Positions 1 to 9,379 are shown, counted from the first letter of the stretch. The stretch is 43,477 nt of DNA from an uncultured Pseudomonadales bacterium (GCA_905478195.1 CAJQHM010000102.1:1-43477); one strand, 5' to 3'. Notes: generated by a model from the letters alone, not told the origin. Translations and numbers: made by a program.

Positions 1-11
1 CTTTTTTAAAC

Positions 12-929
12 CTATAACTTGATGAACGCCAGAGCGTAGTTGCCATTTAGTGGAATGACTAGTTGGTTCTGGACAGAGTCGTAACACATGGAGGCTGCGC
101 TAGGTATGCCGGAAGCAATAATCTCCGCTTCCTGGCCCGGACGAATACGAGAAACACTGCCGAAGCGCACACTGCTCACATATTTGGTGCCGTCTTCTGT
201 TACAACAATGCCATCGTTGCCGCCCTCTACAGCATGCTCGGTGCGGACAACCTCGCCATCGGGGTTAAACGTGATAACTGCGTTATCACCCACGTTGACG
301 ACGACTATATTTCCTTCTCTATCTATGGCTACACCGTTCGGAGCGGCAAGCGGAGCGCCGTCCGCGAACGTTGAAACTTCGCCACTCGCTGTAAGCTTGT
401 AGATCCTTTCTGGTGATCGTGTGTTGGACGCATAGATAGTGCCGTCGTCCGCAACTGCGATACCGTTAAGAATCGTCGAGCCTGGAATTGCAACTGCGTT
501 CAGTGGTTGCCCAGACGCTAGATCAAAGGATCGAACGTAACCAACATCGACTGTATACAGTACGCCATTGCTGATAGCACTTCCTAGAGGATGGTGTAGT
601 TCCAGTCCATCGCGAGTTGCGCCAATCCATTTTGGCGTGTGCACGCTGCCGTCGGGATTTATGAGAGAGACAAAGCCATCGTTCTCTGTTCCATCGCCTC
701 GGGTTGCATTGTTCATCGCCAGCACAAGGTTCTTGTTAGGATCGAATGTGCAACTCTCCGAGAAATGGAAGCTTCCATACACTTTTACATTGCTAGACAT
801 GGGAACGCGAACACCTTCCTCATTAACAGAGCCTATGGGCTCGCCCGCTGCAAATTCTTGTGCAGAGAGCTGAGAGCTCAGACCAACTAAAATTACCGTG
901 GAAACTAGACTTCGTGAAATGAACCTCAT
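12..929 (-). CDS. Exported SMP-30/NHL-like beta-propeller protein
   Basis: A 305-residue protein with a clear signal peptide (residues 1-23, ending LSSQLSAQ before EFAAG). The mature part shows repeated propeller-blade phrases such as LNGIAVADDGTIYASN, PNGVAIDREGNIVVVN and NDGIVVTEDGTKYVSS, typical of SMP-30/gluconolactonase and NHL-type six-bladed beta-propellers. It probably acts in the periplasm. Whether it is a lactonase or only a binding scaffold cannot be told; I did not identify the full metal-ligand set of SMP-30. It lies on the same strand as the YeeE-like gene, 55 bases downstream of it, so the two could be cotranscribed. The fold is fairly sure, the function unknown. Confidence 0.75.
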   Translation of the reverse strand: MRFISRSLVSTVILVGLSSQLSAQEFAAGEPIGSVNEEGVRVPMSSNVKVYGSFHFSESCTFDPNKNLVLAMNNATRGDGTENDGFVSLINPDGSVHTPKWIGATRDGLELHHPLGSAISNGVLYTVDVGYVRSFDLASGQPLNAVAIPGSTILNGIAVADDGTIYASNTRSPERIYKLTASGEVSTFADGAPLAAPNGVAIDREGNIVVVNVGDNAVITFNPDGEVVRTEHAVEGGNDGIVVTEDGTKYVSSVRFGSVSRIRPGQEAEIIASGIPSAASMCYDSVQNQLVIPLNGNYALAFIKL

Positions 930-984
930 AGTGCGTTTTTCTCCTTGGATTAGAAAATTAATAAGCCTTAGACTGCTCGGTGTG

Positions 985-2178
985 TCAGTTCAAGCCGAAG
1001 ACGGGGCGAAGCTTGGTGCCCAGAGAGCTGCCTATGAAGGCAGCTACAAACCAGAGCCAGCCGTGCAGGCTGGTCGAGCCTATACCGCCAAAATAGGCAC
1101 CTATATTACAGCCGTAAGCGATGCGTGCGCCATAGCCAAGCAGTATTCCGCCGATAACTGCTGCGATAACAGATTTTAGTGGAATGCGAAAACTGGGTGA
1201 AAACTTGCCAGCAAGGCCGGCGGCGAGAAGTGCGCCCAACATGATGCCAATATTCATAACTGATGTAATATCGGTAAGTACGCTTTGTTCTAGCGCATTG
1301 CTAAGCCCAGGTCTTTGCCAATAGGCCCAGCCGCCAATATCAATGCCTAGAAATACGGCGACCTTTCCGCCCCATAAGGCGAAAGCTGAAGTAACTCCCC
1401 ATGGGCGTCCAGCCAATAGTAGTGTAGAGACATTCACCGCGGCGAGAGCTAGCGCCCCGGCTAGCAGTGTCCAGGGTCCGCTTAGGAGTGAGTAGGCGCG
1501 GTCTACATCCCGGTCGCTCTTCACGCCGCCATGGCGCCTGTGTTCGTATCTAGTGCTCGCATACCAAATGGCACCGAATAGTGACAGGCTAATAATGATT
1601 GCCCAGGCCGTGCCGTAGTTGGCAGCAAGTGAGAAGGGGGCCACTCCTGGCACACCCTGCCACATCTCCCATTGCCAAGTGCCCAAGACAGAGCCGGTAA
1701 TGAAGGCGGCTAGGGTGACCAGCATGCGCACATTACCACCACCCGCTGTGAATAAGGTGCCGGACGCGCAGCCGCCTCCCAATTGCATGCCTATACCAAA
1801 CATAAATGCCCCGCAGATAACTGCCAGGTTTATGGGAGCAACACTTCCTCTCAGGCCGGTGCCCCAGAGTTCGCCCTGAGCAATAAGCGGCGTAAAGATC
1901 AGCACGGTGACTCCGAGCATAATCATCTGTGCGCGCAAGCCTGCTCCCCGCCCGGTGTTGATTACTTCGCGCCAGGCGGCAGTGAAGCCAAAGGCGGCGT
2001 GATAGAGGATTATTCCAGCGGCTAGGCCCACTATGAACAGCGCGCCCTGTCGCCAGCCGTAGTTGCTGCTGAGATAGGCATACATAGCAAGAGCCGATAG
2101 CCCACTCATTACGATGCTGCCACGATTATACTGAAACAAGGTTGGCGCTAGGGTAGGGCTGGTAGCTTGTGTGTCCAA
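985..2178 (-). CDS. YeeE/YedE (DUF395) family membrane transporter
   Basis: A 397-residue polytopic inner-membrane protein built from two similar halves. The first half carries the family signature GGGCASGTLFTAGGG (Cys137), the second carries AYGCNIGAYFGGIGS (Cys357). These glycine-rich cysteine loops are the hallmark of the YeeE/YedE (TsuA) family, members of which import thiosulfate or related sulfur compounds by relaying the substrate between conserved cysteines. The usual companion, a TusA-like sulfur carrier, is not next to it here, so the substrate is inferred from the family only. It diverges from the exported cupin gene across a 287-base spacer. Family assignment is strong. Confidence 0.88.
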   Translation of the reverse strand: MDTQATSPTLAPTLFQYNRGSIVMSGLSALAMYAYLSSNYGWRQGALFIVGLAAGIILYHAAFGFTAAWREVINTGRGAGLRAQMIMLGVTVLIFTPLIAQGELWGTGLRGSVAPINLAVICGAFMFGIGMQLGGGCASGTLFTAGGGNVRMLVTLAAFITGSVLGTWQWEMWQGVPGVAPFSLAANYGTAWAIIISLSLFGAIWYASTRYEHRRHGGVKSDRDVDRAYSLLSGPWTLLAGALALAAVNVSTLLLAGRPWGVTSAFALWGGKVAVFLGIDIGGWAYWQRPGLSNALEQSVLTDITSVMNIGIMLGALLAAGLAGKFSPSFRIPLKSVIAAVIGGILLGYGARIAYGCNIGAYFGGIGSTSLHGWLWFVAAFIGSSLGTKLRPVFGLN

Positions 2179-2465
2179 GACTGAACCTCATCGTAGTGTT
2201 GTTTGTGTTGGAAAGGCTGCTGTTGCCTGTTCTTCTAGGGAACGAGTACTTTGAAATAGTCTACAGACTTTTGTCTGACTTTCTAGCTTAATTGACCGCA
2301 AATTAAAGTCGTAGAGACCGGTCGATGTTGCTAATTTATAGCCGAATTATAGGAGAAGCCAGCTCGTACATGTGTTACAAGTTGTAGGTGTTTCTGGCTC
2401 CTGCATGCTTAATTTAACTTAAGATTTGACTAGGGCTTATGGCCCGCAAAATCGGAGAAAATAGA

Positions 2466-2978
2466 ATGAAGATTAGAATTATAGCCCCCTTATTCGTGCT
2501 TATGAGCTCGTTTGTGTCCGCGCAGACGCCACCGCCTGTTACTCCTCAGGTTGCGACAGACATAAGCGGCGAGCAAGTTCGAGCGTTTATTGATGCGCTG
2601 CCACGAGATCGGGTCAGCGACAACCCCATTCGTGTCGTCGAAACGACAGGCGATATGCGGCTGGGTGTATACGGCGTTTATAGGCCCGCTGGAGTTGCCG
2701 GGGACGTTAATGTGCACCTGGTGAATACAACCGAGATCTACTATATGTTGAAGGGCGCAGCTACTTTAGTAACGGGCGGTACGTTGGTGGAGCCTTATGA
2801 AGGAAATCCGAGTTGGCTGCGGGCGAAATCAATCGAAGGCGGTGTAAGCCGGCGAGTCGTGCCAGGAGACGTCGTTATTATTCCAGGGCATACGGCGCAC
2901 TGGTGGAGTGAAATGGAAGGCGAAATAGAGTATCTGATATTTAGGCCAGATCCTGATAATCGCCTAGAACTTCAATGA
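2466..2978 (+). CDS. Exported cupin-domain protein
   Basis: A 170-residue protein from the ATG at 2466, chosen because GGAG lies 8 bases upstream and the protein then begins directly with a signal peptide (MKIRIIAPLFVLMSSFVSAQ). An in-frame ATG at 2439 would add nine residues before that. The C-terminal half holds a single cupin barrel: the segment around TEIYYMLKGAATLVTGG, then VPGDVVIIPGHTAHWW, where the histidines of PGHTAHWW could bind a metal. Small exported cupins of this sort are common in marine proteobacteria, and their substrates are mostly unknown. It converges on the cyclase gene with 40 bases between them and no obvious terminator. Confidence 0.75.
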   Translation: MKIRIIAPLFVLMSSFVSAQTPPPVTPQVATDISGEQVRAFIDALPRDRVSDNPIRVVETTGDMRLGVYGVYRPAGVAGDVNVHLVNTTEIYYMLKGAATLVTGGTLVEPYEGNPSWLRAKSIEGGVSRRVVPGDVVIIPGHTAHWWSEMEGEIEYLIFRPDPDNRLELQ

Positions 2979-3018
2979 GAGAGACCTCGTTGGGAGCTGG
3001 GTGCTATCGCCAATCAAG

Positions 3019-4107
3019 CTAGCTTGTGGCTACCATTTTGTCGACGTATTGTTTGATGGCACTCAGACCCTCGCTTCCGATAGAGGTGAACTCCATGCTA
3101 CTGCGATACTTGTCTCCAAACTGCTCGGTGTTGATGATGCGCGCATAGACGTCTGTCGTTCTAGCGCTGAAGAGCTCGAGCGACAAAGCCATCTTTATCT
3201 CTGAAGAATTGTTGACCTTGACAGGTGTTTCTACAAGCAGGCCGTGATAGCTGATATCGATTACGTCGCCCTGGTATCTTTCGTCGAGTACGATTTTTCC
3301 AGAAAGGTTCTGAAAAACAACGGGCATGCCAACTTTAACACGCGGGCTCTTTCGTCCTTCTCTTCGTGGAACTTCCATCTTTTTTGGTCGATCGGTCGCA
3401 AACACCTCGTAAAGATCTACGGCATCGCGCGCGCCCTTGACCTCGACCCTATTCGGCGAACCGACCTCTACGAAATCTTTGCTTAGTTCGTAGGTGTTCT
3501 CGCTGATGAGTATTTGTCCGCGCAGACAGTGAGCTTCGATTCTAGAGGTTAGGTTCACTTCGTCACCAATGATCGTGTACTCATGGTAGTGGTCAGAGCC
3601 GAGATCACCAACGACTACAGAGCCCGTATTTATTGCTATTCCAACGAACAGGTCTGGCATGTCAAGAGATCTGTTGACAGCGTTAATTTCGCCCATGGCC
3701 ATTTGCATCTCGACGGCGCAGGCTATGGCATTTTCGACGTCGGACTCTCGCTCTTCGGGGAAGCCAAAAACCACTAGAATCGAGTCGCCCATCAACTTGT
3801 CGATGGTGCCGCCATACTTTGTAATAATATTTCCCATAGCATCGAAGTAGCGATTCAGCAGGCTTACAACATCGGTTGCTGGGTGGGATTCAGAAATGCC
3901 TGAAAATCCGCGGATATCGGAGAGCAGGATGGTGATGTTTTTTGTTAGGACGTCGCGCTCTGGGAACCCTGCATAGACGAGTAAATCGGAAAGATGTTCC
4001 AGGACAGCAGAGTCGTGCTCTGTTGAATCGCTTAGTAATCCATCATCGCGTAAGGTTTGAAGGATTTTCTGTGATACTTCGGTAGCGTTGTTTTTATGCT
4101 TGGACAT
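3019..4107 (-). CDS. Class III adenylate/guanylate cyclase with C-terminal PilZ domain
   Basis: A 362-residue cytoplasmic protein. Residues about 55-235 form a class III nucleotide cyclase domain: metal aspartates D64 (LLSDIRGFS) and D108 (DKLMGDSILVVFG), base-reading K104 and T178 (HEYTIIGDEVN), and transition-state N185 and R189. Thr at the second base-reading position is the class IIIb pattern. After a short linker, residues about 248-360 form a PilZ domain with both c-di-GMP motifs, RKSPR (R252 to R256) and DISYHG (D284 to G289). No transmembrane segment or GAF/PAS domain precedes the catalytic part; the first 55 residues are a short helical lead. I infer that c-di-GMP may control cAMP synthesis here. 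ATP versus GTP specificity is not proven by sequence. Confidence 0.88.
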   Translation of the reverse strand: MSKHKNNATEVSQKILQTLRDDGLLSDSTEHDSAVLEHLSDLLVYAGFPERDVLTKNITILLSDIRGFSGISESHPATDVVSLLNRYFDAMGNIITKYGGTIDKLMGDSILVVFGFPEERESDVENAIACAVEMQMAMGEINAVNRSLDMPDLFVGIAINTGSVVVGDLGSDHYHEYTIIGDEVNLTSRIEAHCLRGQILISENTYELSKDFVEVGSPNRVEVKGARDAVDLYEVFATDRPKKMEVPRREGRKSPRVKVGMPVVFQNLSGKIVLDERYQGDVIDISYHGLLVETPVKVNNSSEIKMALSLELFSARTTDVYARIINTEQFGDKYRSSMEFTSIGSEGLSAIKQYVDKMVATS

Positions 4108-4255
4108 TGCTTGCGGTTGGTTCTTCCGATCATGTCTCAGTCAATTACATAGGATTGATGGGTACTATACTGGTTGTATGTCTATTAGCTATTGGTCTCT
4201 CCCTCGCCAAGTCGCCTATCGTGTCTGAGGGCTTAGCGAAGGAGTGACGAAGGGT

Positions 4256-5386
4256 CTAGCGTGGCACGTAAGGTCGATCCAGAATAAGCTCAGGTTCTGC
4301 ATCGAAACGAGGCGTCAGCTTTTGTGGCCGGCCAGCTTGATTGTCTGTGCCATATAGATTGCCATCGGAATCGACGGAAAGAGAGTGCATTTCTATCCAG
4401 CGATGTGGCCCTTCGACAGGCAGGTTCCAGGTATATCTTCGCGTGCCGTCAAGATTGAATTGGACAATCTTGGGAGGGTTTAGATCCGTTACCCAGGCGC
4501 TGTCTTCACCTACCAATATATCCAGAGGCATGCCCAGGTCAGACCATGTGGCAACGTGTTCGTAGCGTGGGTAATCGCTGGCCCCTGGTACCGCTGTTTG
4601 TTTAAAATTCTGAATTCTAAGCAGGTCGCGGTCTAGCACATATAAGTTGCCCTCTGGGCCTATCGCCAAGGCGTGGACGCTGGCGAACTGACCTGGGCCC
4701 TCGCCCGTTTCGCCAAATTCAGAGAGATAGCTGCCATCGGCATTACGCACGACGATACGGTTGTTTCCGCCCAAGCCGTCTGCAATCAGAAATTTTCCAT
4801 CTGGCAGAAAGGCGACATCTTGTGGCTGATTGAAATGGTACTCGTCTTTGGCGGCAACATTCTTTTCACCCAGAGTCATTAGAAGTTGTGAGCCGTCATT
4901 TGAAAACACGTAGATAATGTGGCCGGTTTCGTCTACTAGCCAGAGTCGCTTTTCGGGATCGTAAGGACTCATTCTAATCCTGTGTGGCCCGGGGCCGTCT
5001 GTACCGGTGAATAGGTGGTCCCACTGATCCCAAACTTCTAGTAAATTTCCTTCACTATCAATTACATAGATGCAGTTCTGCCAGACGCGACCTCGGCCGC
5101 GAAGCACATTCCAGCCCAGGGAACCTGCAAAACTGGTGTATTCGGGAGGCACTGGGCTGGGCAGTTGCGTTTCGCCGCGTTGGAGGACGAAGATCCGGTC
5201 CTTGGACTCTACATAGACGCCAGAGGTACCGCCCCAGGACAGTCCATCATCGGCGAAGGGTTGCATCCAAGTCTCGGTATTAAAGTCATAAGGGCTAGGG
5301 CCAATGGGCCCTGAGTCCTGCGCTAGGGTCGGTGTAGCCAGTAAATTCAAGAGAACTAGGCTAAATAGTGTTTGTCGGATTGGCAT
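4256..5386 (-). CDS. Exported NHL-repeat beta-propeller protein
   Basis: A 376-residue protein from the ATG at 5386, where it starts directly with a signal peptide (MPIRQTLFSLVLLNLLATPT, cleavage near LAQ). A start further upstream at 5455 adds 23 non-signal residues and is less likely. The mature part contains several NHL-type blades, for example FNQPQDVAFLPDGKFLIAD, FASVHALAIGPEGNLYVLD and MHSLSVDSDGNLYGTD. Such propellers resemble the lyase half of peptidylglycine amidating enzymes and many periplasmic binding scaffolds. I see no second catalytic domain, so no activity is claimed. It is the second exported propeller in the first 6 kb, but not a close copy of the first. Confidence 0.75.
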   Translation of the reverse strand: MPIRQTLFSLVLLNLLATPTLAQDSGPIGPSPYDFNTETWMQPFADDGLSWGGTSGVYVESKDRIFVLQRGETQLPSPVPPEYTSFAGSLGWNVLRGRGRVWQNCIYVIDSEGNLLEVWDQWDHLFTGTDGPGPHRIRMSPYDPEKRLWLVDETGHIIYVFSNDGSQLLMTLGEKNVAAKDEYHFNQPQDVAFLPDGKFLIADGLGGNNRIVVRNADGSYLSEFGETGEGPGQFASVHALAIGPEGNLYVLDRDLLRIQNFKQTAVPGASDYPRYEHVATWSDLGMPLDILVGEDSAWVTDLNPPKIVQFNLDGTRRYTWNLPVEGPHRWIEMHSLSVDSDGNLYGTDNQAGRPQKLTPRFDAEPELILDRPYVPR

Positions 5387-5659
5387 GCTGTGCGGGACTC
5401 CCCTCGTGGATATTTTTGTAGTTAGTGATTGAGTAGCGAAATCTACCATCTGCAATGAAGCAAATGAAGGACTTATTTGCCGGGCAGGCTGATTGTACTA
5501 ACCATGAGGATAAGGGTTGAGGTCCAGCTGTAATGAGTCCTGCAGCGCAGTGAATATTCGACATGCAGGGCTTCAAGCGGTAGCATCTTAGCTGCTTCGC
5601 GAGCGGGTATCGCGACAAGTTTTGCTGCTGCAGTCCAAGCTTAATGGCAATTAGAGAGC

Positions 5660-6384
5660 TTGCTGGGGATGGAGCCCCGTAATGGAACTTCTATGGATGA
5701 TGTGAAGAAGATTCTGAATATCGTTAGAGATGCGATGACGGCGAGGCTGTCGAGCTTTGTCTCCGAAGCCTTGTCTGATGCCAACATGGCCATCGCCAAC
5801 GAACCTGCCAGTAGGCGTTCTCGGGATCTAAGCTTGATGGCTGAGCGAGACGCGATCGTACAGCGCTTCGCGAAGGTCAATCCACGTCTTTTGCTCGATC
5901 TTGGCAAGGCATTGGAAGTGGCCGGAATAGAAAAGCCTGAGGCCGAAGAGTCGTTAGGCAAATTGAAGCGCGTTCAGGAGGCTTGTTTTGAGACGCCACC
6001 TGCCGTCGTAAGTGACGAAGATGTTGCGAGTGTTGGAGTGGATAACGAAAAGACGAGCTTAGTTAAGAGTACCACAGGGCGCCAAGAGCCTTTGAATGAT
6101 GATGATGAGCACCTGCAGGAAGTTTCCAATTATCCCATTGGCATCTGGTTAGAGTCTGAGGGAGCCGCTGAGCAAGCCGTGCGCTGTACCCTGGCGGCAA
6201 CGATAGACACGATTGGAAAATATGTTTTTGTGAACGGCCAAGGTGTAAAAGTTATCGAAAAATCCAAATGGGATTAGCCAGGGAATTGAAGGCGGGCACG
6301 GTGAAGGTTATTTATGAGACGCCACTCATCGATAGGGCTATGGAGTCCGTTATTGCCAAACTTCGTGATGCTGCGCCAGAGTAA
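5660..6384 (+). pseudogene. Shrunken, frameshifted DUF1631-like gene
   Basis: The main frame (5660-6277, from TTG 5660, ATG 5669 or ATG 5693) gives up to 205 residues. Its end, from PIGIWLESEG through KYVFVNGQGVKVIEKS, matches my memory of the C-terminal end of DUF1631 proteins. The frame then stops at 6277, but the expected continuation, LARELKAGTVKVIY then ETPLIDRAMESVIAKLR, is present in the frame one base back (6268-6384). The N-terminal helical part could match the start of the family. Full-length members are several hundred residues longer, so a large middle part seems missing as well as the frameshift. I read this as a decayed gene. A sequencing error would explain the frameshift but not the short length. 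Confidence 0.6.
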
Positions 6385-6663
6385 GCTACATGAAAAAAGT
6401 CCCATAATTTACTGTTTTTAATAAAAATTTATAGATATCTGTTGACCTTCGCCTATACCTTTCTGGCCACTCTACTTAAAGCAAACCCATGCCAACAAAC
6501 CAATAGCTAGATACCGGTTCAATGTGAGCCCTAAAACCTGTAGACAGATACTAGTGATATAGCGATCCCGCCTGAGCGTGTTCACTTGGCCTGCCACACA
6601 GGCTTGGAGTTTCTGCGCAGCATAGTTATCGATTCGAAATAAGCGGGCTAGGAGTAAACCTAT

Positions 6664-7431
6664 TCAGTTAGCCGAGCTCTGAGTCTGGTTCGCGTAGGCT
6701 TCGTGGCCTTGTATGATGCGCAGAATTTCAGCCGGACTCATGTAAGCACCGCCGCCACCTTCTGCGGTAGATGCCGAAATCTGATTCTGTGGGATTCGGC
6801 CCCTAACAAACCTGGCATGGTCGAAGCGCTGCCAACCTAGCCCATAGTCGATCAGTCGCTTGTCTGTAGCTCTTTCAAACCCGATGCGGCAGTCGCTTAA
6901 CTGACACAGTGCGTCGCCGAGTATTCCAAACAGAGAGCGATTCAAATAGTAAACGGTGTGGGCCAGTTCATGCCCAATTATCCCAACTTGAGCATTGAAT
7001 GGCTGGTTTTTTAGAAGTAACGCTCCTCTGGCACCTTCGCGCTCGCTGTCTATAATCACCTGATAGGTTCTGTTCCTTGCAGAACGAAGCATGCTGCTCC
7101 AATGGGGCCTTGATGACAGTGGGATAGACACATCATCGACGATGAAATTGATCTTAATGTCGTCCAGTTCCGGGTAGTGGCTCAGCGCGAGCAAGGTTTG
7201 GAGCTCAAAACCCTTAGGTAGATTCTTGTTGCGACCCAGACTTTCGAACAGGTGATCGAAGCGTACCAGCTGTTCTTGCTCGACGTATTCTCTGACGCCG
7301 CTGCGAAGAAAGAGTTGTTCCTCTGCAAGCAGGTAGGGACTGAAGAGGAGAATAACGAACAAAAAACCCCGTGTAGGAACCTTCCTTGGCATTGTTCTGG
7401 AATGAAGAGATTGTTTATTGAAGCGTGCCAT
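6664..7431 (-). CDS. Exported protein with HExxH zinc-protease motif
   Basis: A 255-residue protein. An uncleaved or late signal segment (RGFLFVILLFSPYLLAEE, residues about 21-38) follows a basic N-terminus. Residues 154-158 are HELAH in the context VGIIGHELAHTVYY, a zincin motif, and GFERATDKRLIDYG further on supplies a possible third ligand (E186) in an ExxxD arrangement like that of M48-type and related peptidases. I do not recognise a named family. The upstream ATG at 7431 has AAGG about eight bases ahead; an in-frame ATG at 7392 would give a tidier signal peptide but has no visible ribosome site. No obvious partner gene is adjacent. Confidence 0.65.
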   Translation of the reverse strand: MARFNKQSLHSRTMPRKVPTRGFLFVILLFSPYLLAEEQLFLRSGVREYVEQEQLVRFDHLFESLGRNKNLPKGFELQTLLALSHYPELDDIKINFIVDDVSIPLSSRPHWSSMLRSARNRTYQVIIDSEREGARGALLLKNQPFNAQVGIIGHELAHTVYYLNRSLFGILGDALCQLSDCRIGFERATDKRLIDYGLGWQRFDHARFVRGRIPQNQISASTAEGGGGAYMSPAEILRIIQGHEAYANQTQSSAN

Positions 7432-7613
7432 GTCGCCTACCTTAAGTCTGGCTAGACTACGATCTATCCGAATTAATATCTACCAGCTTCACATTTATGC
7501 TCAATGATACTGAAAAGTGTGCGGCAGATCATAAATTGACGAATAAAGGCTAGGATAAACGAGTCGTTGGAGTAATGTGATAAGCCTGTTTAAATCATGT
7601 AAAGACTATTTTT

Positions 7614-7907
7614 ATGAGCAATGACAAGCGAAATTATCCCCGAGTTGACCTGCGTGGTGAAGCGAATATTCGTCTTGCAGGTATCGTAAGAAATGGCACG
7701 CTGATGAATCTATCTCCCTCTGGGATTCAGATTGAGTGTCGCCATCAATTGATCGAACAATTAGCTAGGTTTAAATCAGATTCGGGTCTGTTTCCCGATT
7801 TTGAATTAGAGTTTTCTCTGCCCGCACAGGGGCGATGCAGTCGAAAAATAAAATCTACATGCACTGTTTCCTACTGTCGCCGTCAACGGCAGGATAATTA
7901 CCATTAG
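7614..7907 (+). CDS. PilZ-domain protein, C-terminus displaced by a frameshift
   Basis: A 97-residue single-domain PilZ protein, a likely c-di-GMP receptor. The binding motifs are intact: RNYPR at residues 6-10 and NLSPSG at about 33-38. The family normally ends with a strand reading like YHxGLxF followed by an amphipathic helix. Here the frame stops after QRQDNYH at 7907, but GLNFQALAEQDEKQLNEYL is encoded just after, in another frame, running to a TGA at 7982-7984. One indel near 7895-7907 would rejoin them. The gene is therefore either recently broken or wrongly read. I see no good ribosome site before the ATG. Confidence 0.75.
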   Translation: MSNDKRNYPRVDLRGEANIRLAGIVRNGTLMNLSPSGIQIECRHQLIEQLARFKSDSGLFPDFELEFSLPAQGRCSRKIKSTCTVSYCRRQRQDNYH

Positions 7908-8101
7908 GGCTAAACTTTCAGGCTTTGGCTGAGCAAGATGAAAAGCAGTTGAATGAGTATCTAAATCACTCTGTCGCTGCCTGAGATCGAAAGCTAGTTG
8001 AATTGATGTCGAGCGCTAGCCTCTAGCAACTGCCGGTCTGGCGTGATCAGATTACCCTATTGCAGATTTCCATTCTCCTCGATATCAATTATCATAGTGG
8101 C

Positions 8102-9280
8102 ATGAAAACAGCAGCATCTCTCCTACTGTTAGCCCTTTTAAGTTTCCCAGCTTTCGCTCAAGAACAGTCTTTTGAAGACTGGGTGGCTGAGCTGCGAGCC
8201 GAAGCTGCCGCGCTTGGCATTAGTGAGTCTACCCTCGCGGCTCTGGACGATCTAGAAGCGCCACTTCCCCGGGTCTTGGAGCTCGATAGCAGTCAGCCAG
8301 AGTTCGTGCAGACCTTTACCAGATACCTGGGCCTGCGGGTTACTCCCCGGCAGGTAGAGCGTGGTCAGCAGTTATTGAATCAACACGCAGTATTGCTGGA
8401 GGAAGTGCGTCAACGCTACGGGGTGCAGCCGCAATACCTGGCAGCCTTCTGGGCGATCGAGAGCAACTTCGGCAGCAATACAGGCGGTTTCTCCGTCCTG
8501 CAGGCGCTAGCTACCCTAGCGTATGACCCGCGTAGAGCCGACTTCTTTCGTACGCAGATGCTGACAGCTCTGCAAATCATCGATGAGGGTCATATTTCTG
8601 CGGCGGACATGAGCGGGTCCTGGGCCGGCGCAATGGGGCAATTACAGTTTATGCCTTCGGTATTCAATCTGCATGGCGTAGACGGTGATGGCGATGGCAG
8701 AATCGATATTTGGAACAGTCTTCCGGATATATTTCATTCTGCAGCAAATTTCCTATCTAAATCAGGATGGAAGGGTGACGAGCGCTGGGGGCGTGAGGTT
8801 CTGCTACCAGAGGATTTTGATTTCTCCCTCGCAGGCACTGACACGCGTAAACCACTGCAAGAATGGCGCGATATAGGGTTGCTTCAGACTTCGGGTGCGC
8901 CTATCCCCGTGGCAGACATGCGAGCCTCTGTGGTTATTCCAGCCGGGGCGGGGGGGCCTGCCTTTCTCACCTATGACAATTTTAGGGTGACGCGGGTCTA
9001 TAACACGCCCATATTTTATGCGCTGACGGTGGGGCATCTGGCGGATAGATTTTCCGGTGGCCCCGCTATTCAGCGCATGCCTGAGAATGAGCAGGCAATG
9101 AGCATTGAGCAGGTGCGGGAACTACAGGAATTACTCAACGGTCTCGGTTTTGATTCAGGCGATCCTGACGGTCGAGTAGGCAGCCGAACCAGAAGCTCCA
9201 TTCGAGCGTATCAAGAGCAGCAGGGGCTACCGATGGACAGTTATCCATCAATTTCCTTACTGGAATCCCTGCGCAGCTAA
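8102..9280 (+). CDS. mltB: Lytic murein transglycosylase, MltB type, with peptidoglycan-binding domain
   Basis: A 392-residue periplasmic enzyme from the ATG at 8102, where a signal peptide begins (MKTAASLLLLALLSFPAFAQ). A TTG at 8060 would add 14 residues that do not look like a signal. It cuts the glycan strand between MurNAc and GlcNAc, forming 1,6-anhydro ends. The catalytic glutamate is E120 in AFWAIESNFG. The family features WAGAMGQLQFMPS and DGRIDIWNSLPD follow. The last 65 residues form a PG_binding_1 domain (ELLNGLGFDSGDPDGRVG, then TRSSIRAYQEQQGLP). There is no lipobox cysteine, so this member is soluble rather than a lipoprotein like E. coli MltB. Confidence 0.9.
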   Translation: MKTAASLLLLALLSFPAFAQEQSFEDWVAELRAEAAALGISESTLAALDDLEAPLPRVLELDSSQPEFVQTFTRYLGLRVTPRQVERGQQLLNQHAVLLEEVRQRYGVQPQYLAAFWAIESNFGSNTGGFSVLQALATLAYDPRRADFFRTQMLTALQIIDEGHISAADMSGSWAGAMGQLQFMPSVFNLHGVDGDGDGRIDIWNSLPDIFHSAANFLSKSGWKGDERWGREVLLPEDFDFSLAGTDTRKPLQEWRDIGLLQTSGAPIPVADMRASVVIPAGAGGPAFLTYDNFRVTRVYNTPIFYALTVGHLADRFSGGPAIQRMPENEQAMSIEQVRELQELLNGLGFDSGDPDGRVGSRTRSSIRAYQEQQGLPMDSYPSISLLESLRS

Positions 9281-9379
9281 TTTTTTTAACAGCGGCTTAC
9301 TGCAACGATGCCTGACAAGCGTGGTGTTGTTACCGGAAGCTGTGCAATTCGACACTCGACAACTCTCTAGCTAACATTT

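Noticed and set aside
2264-2277. Palindrome CAGAC-TTTT-GTCTG between the YeeE-like and cupin genes
   Set aside because: Only a 5-base stem with no match to a known operator; could be chance.
6250-6270. Programmed -1 frameshifting in the DUF1631-like gene
   Set aside because: There are only five A and the codon phase does not form a proper slippery heptamer; the missing middle of the gene favours decay.
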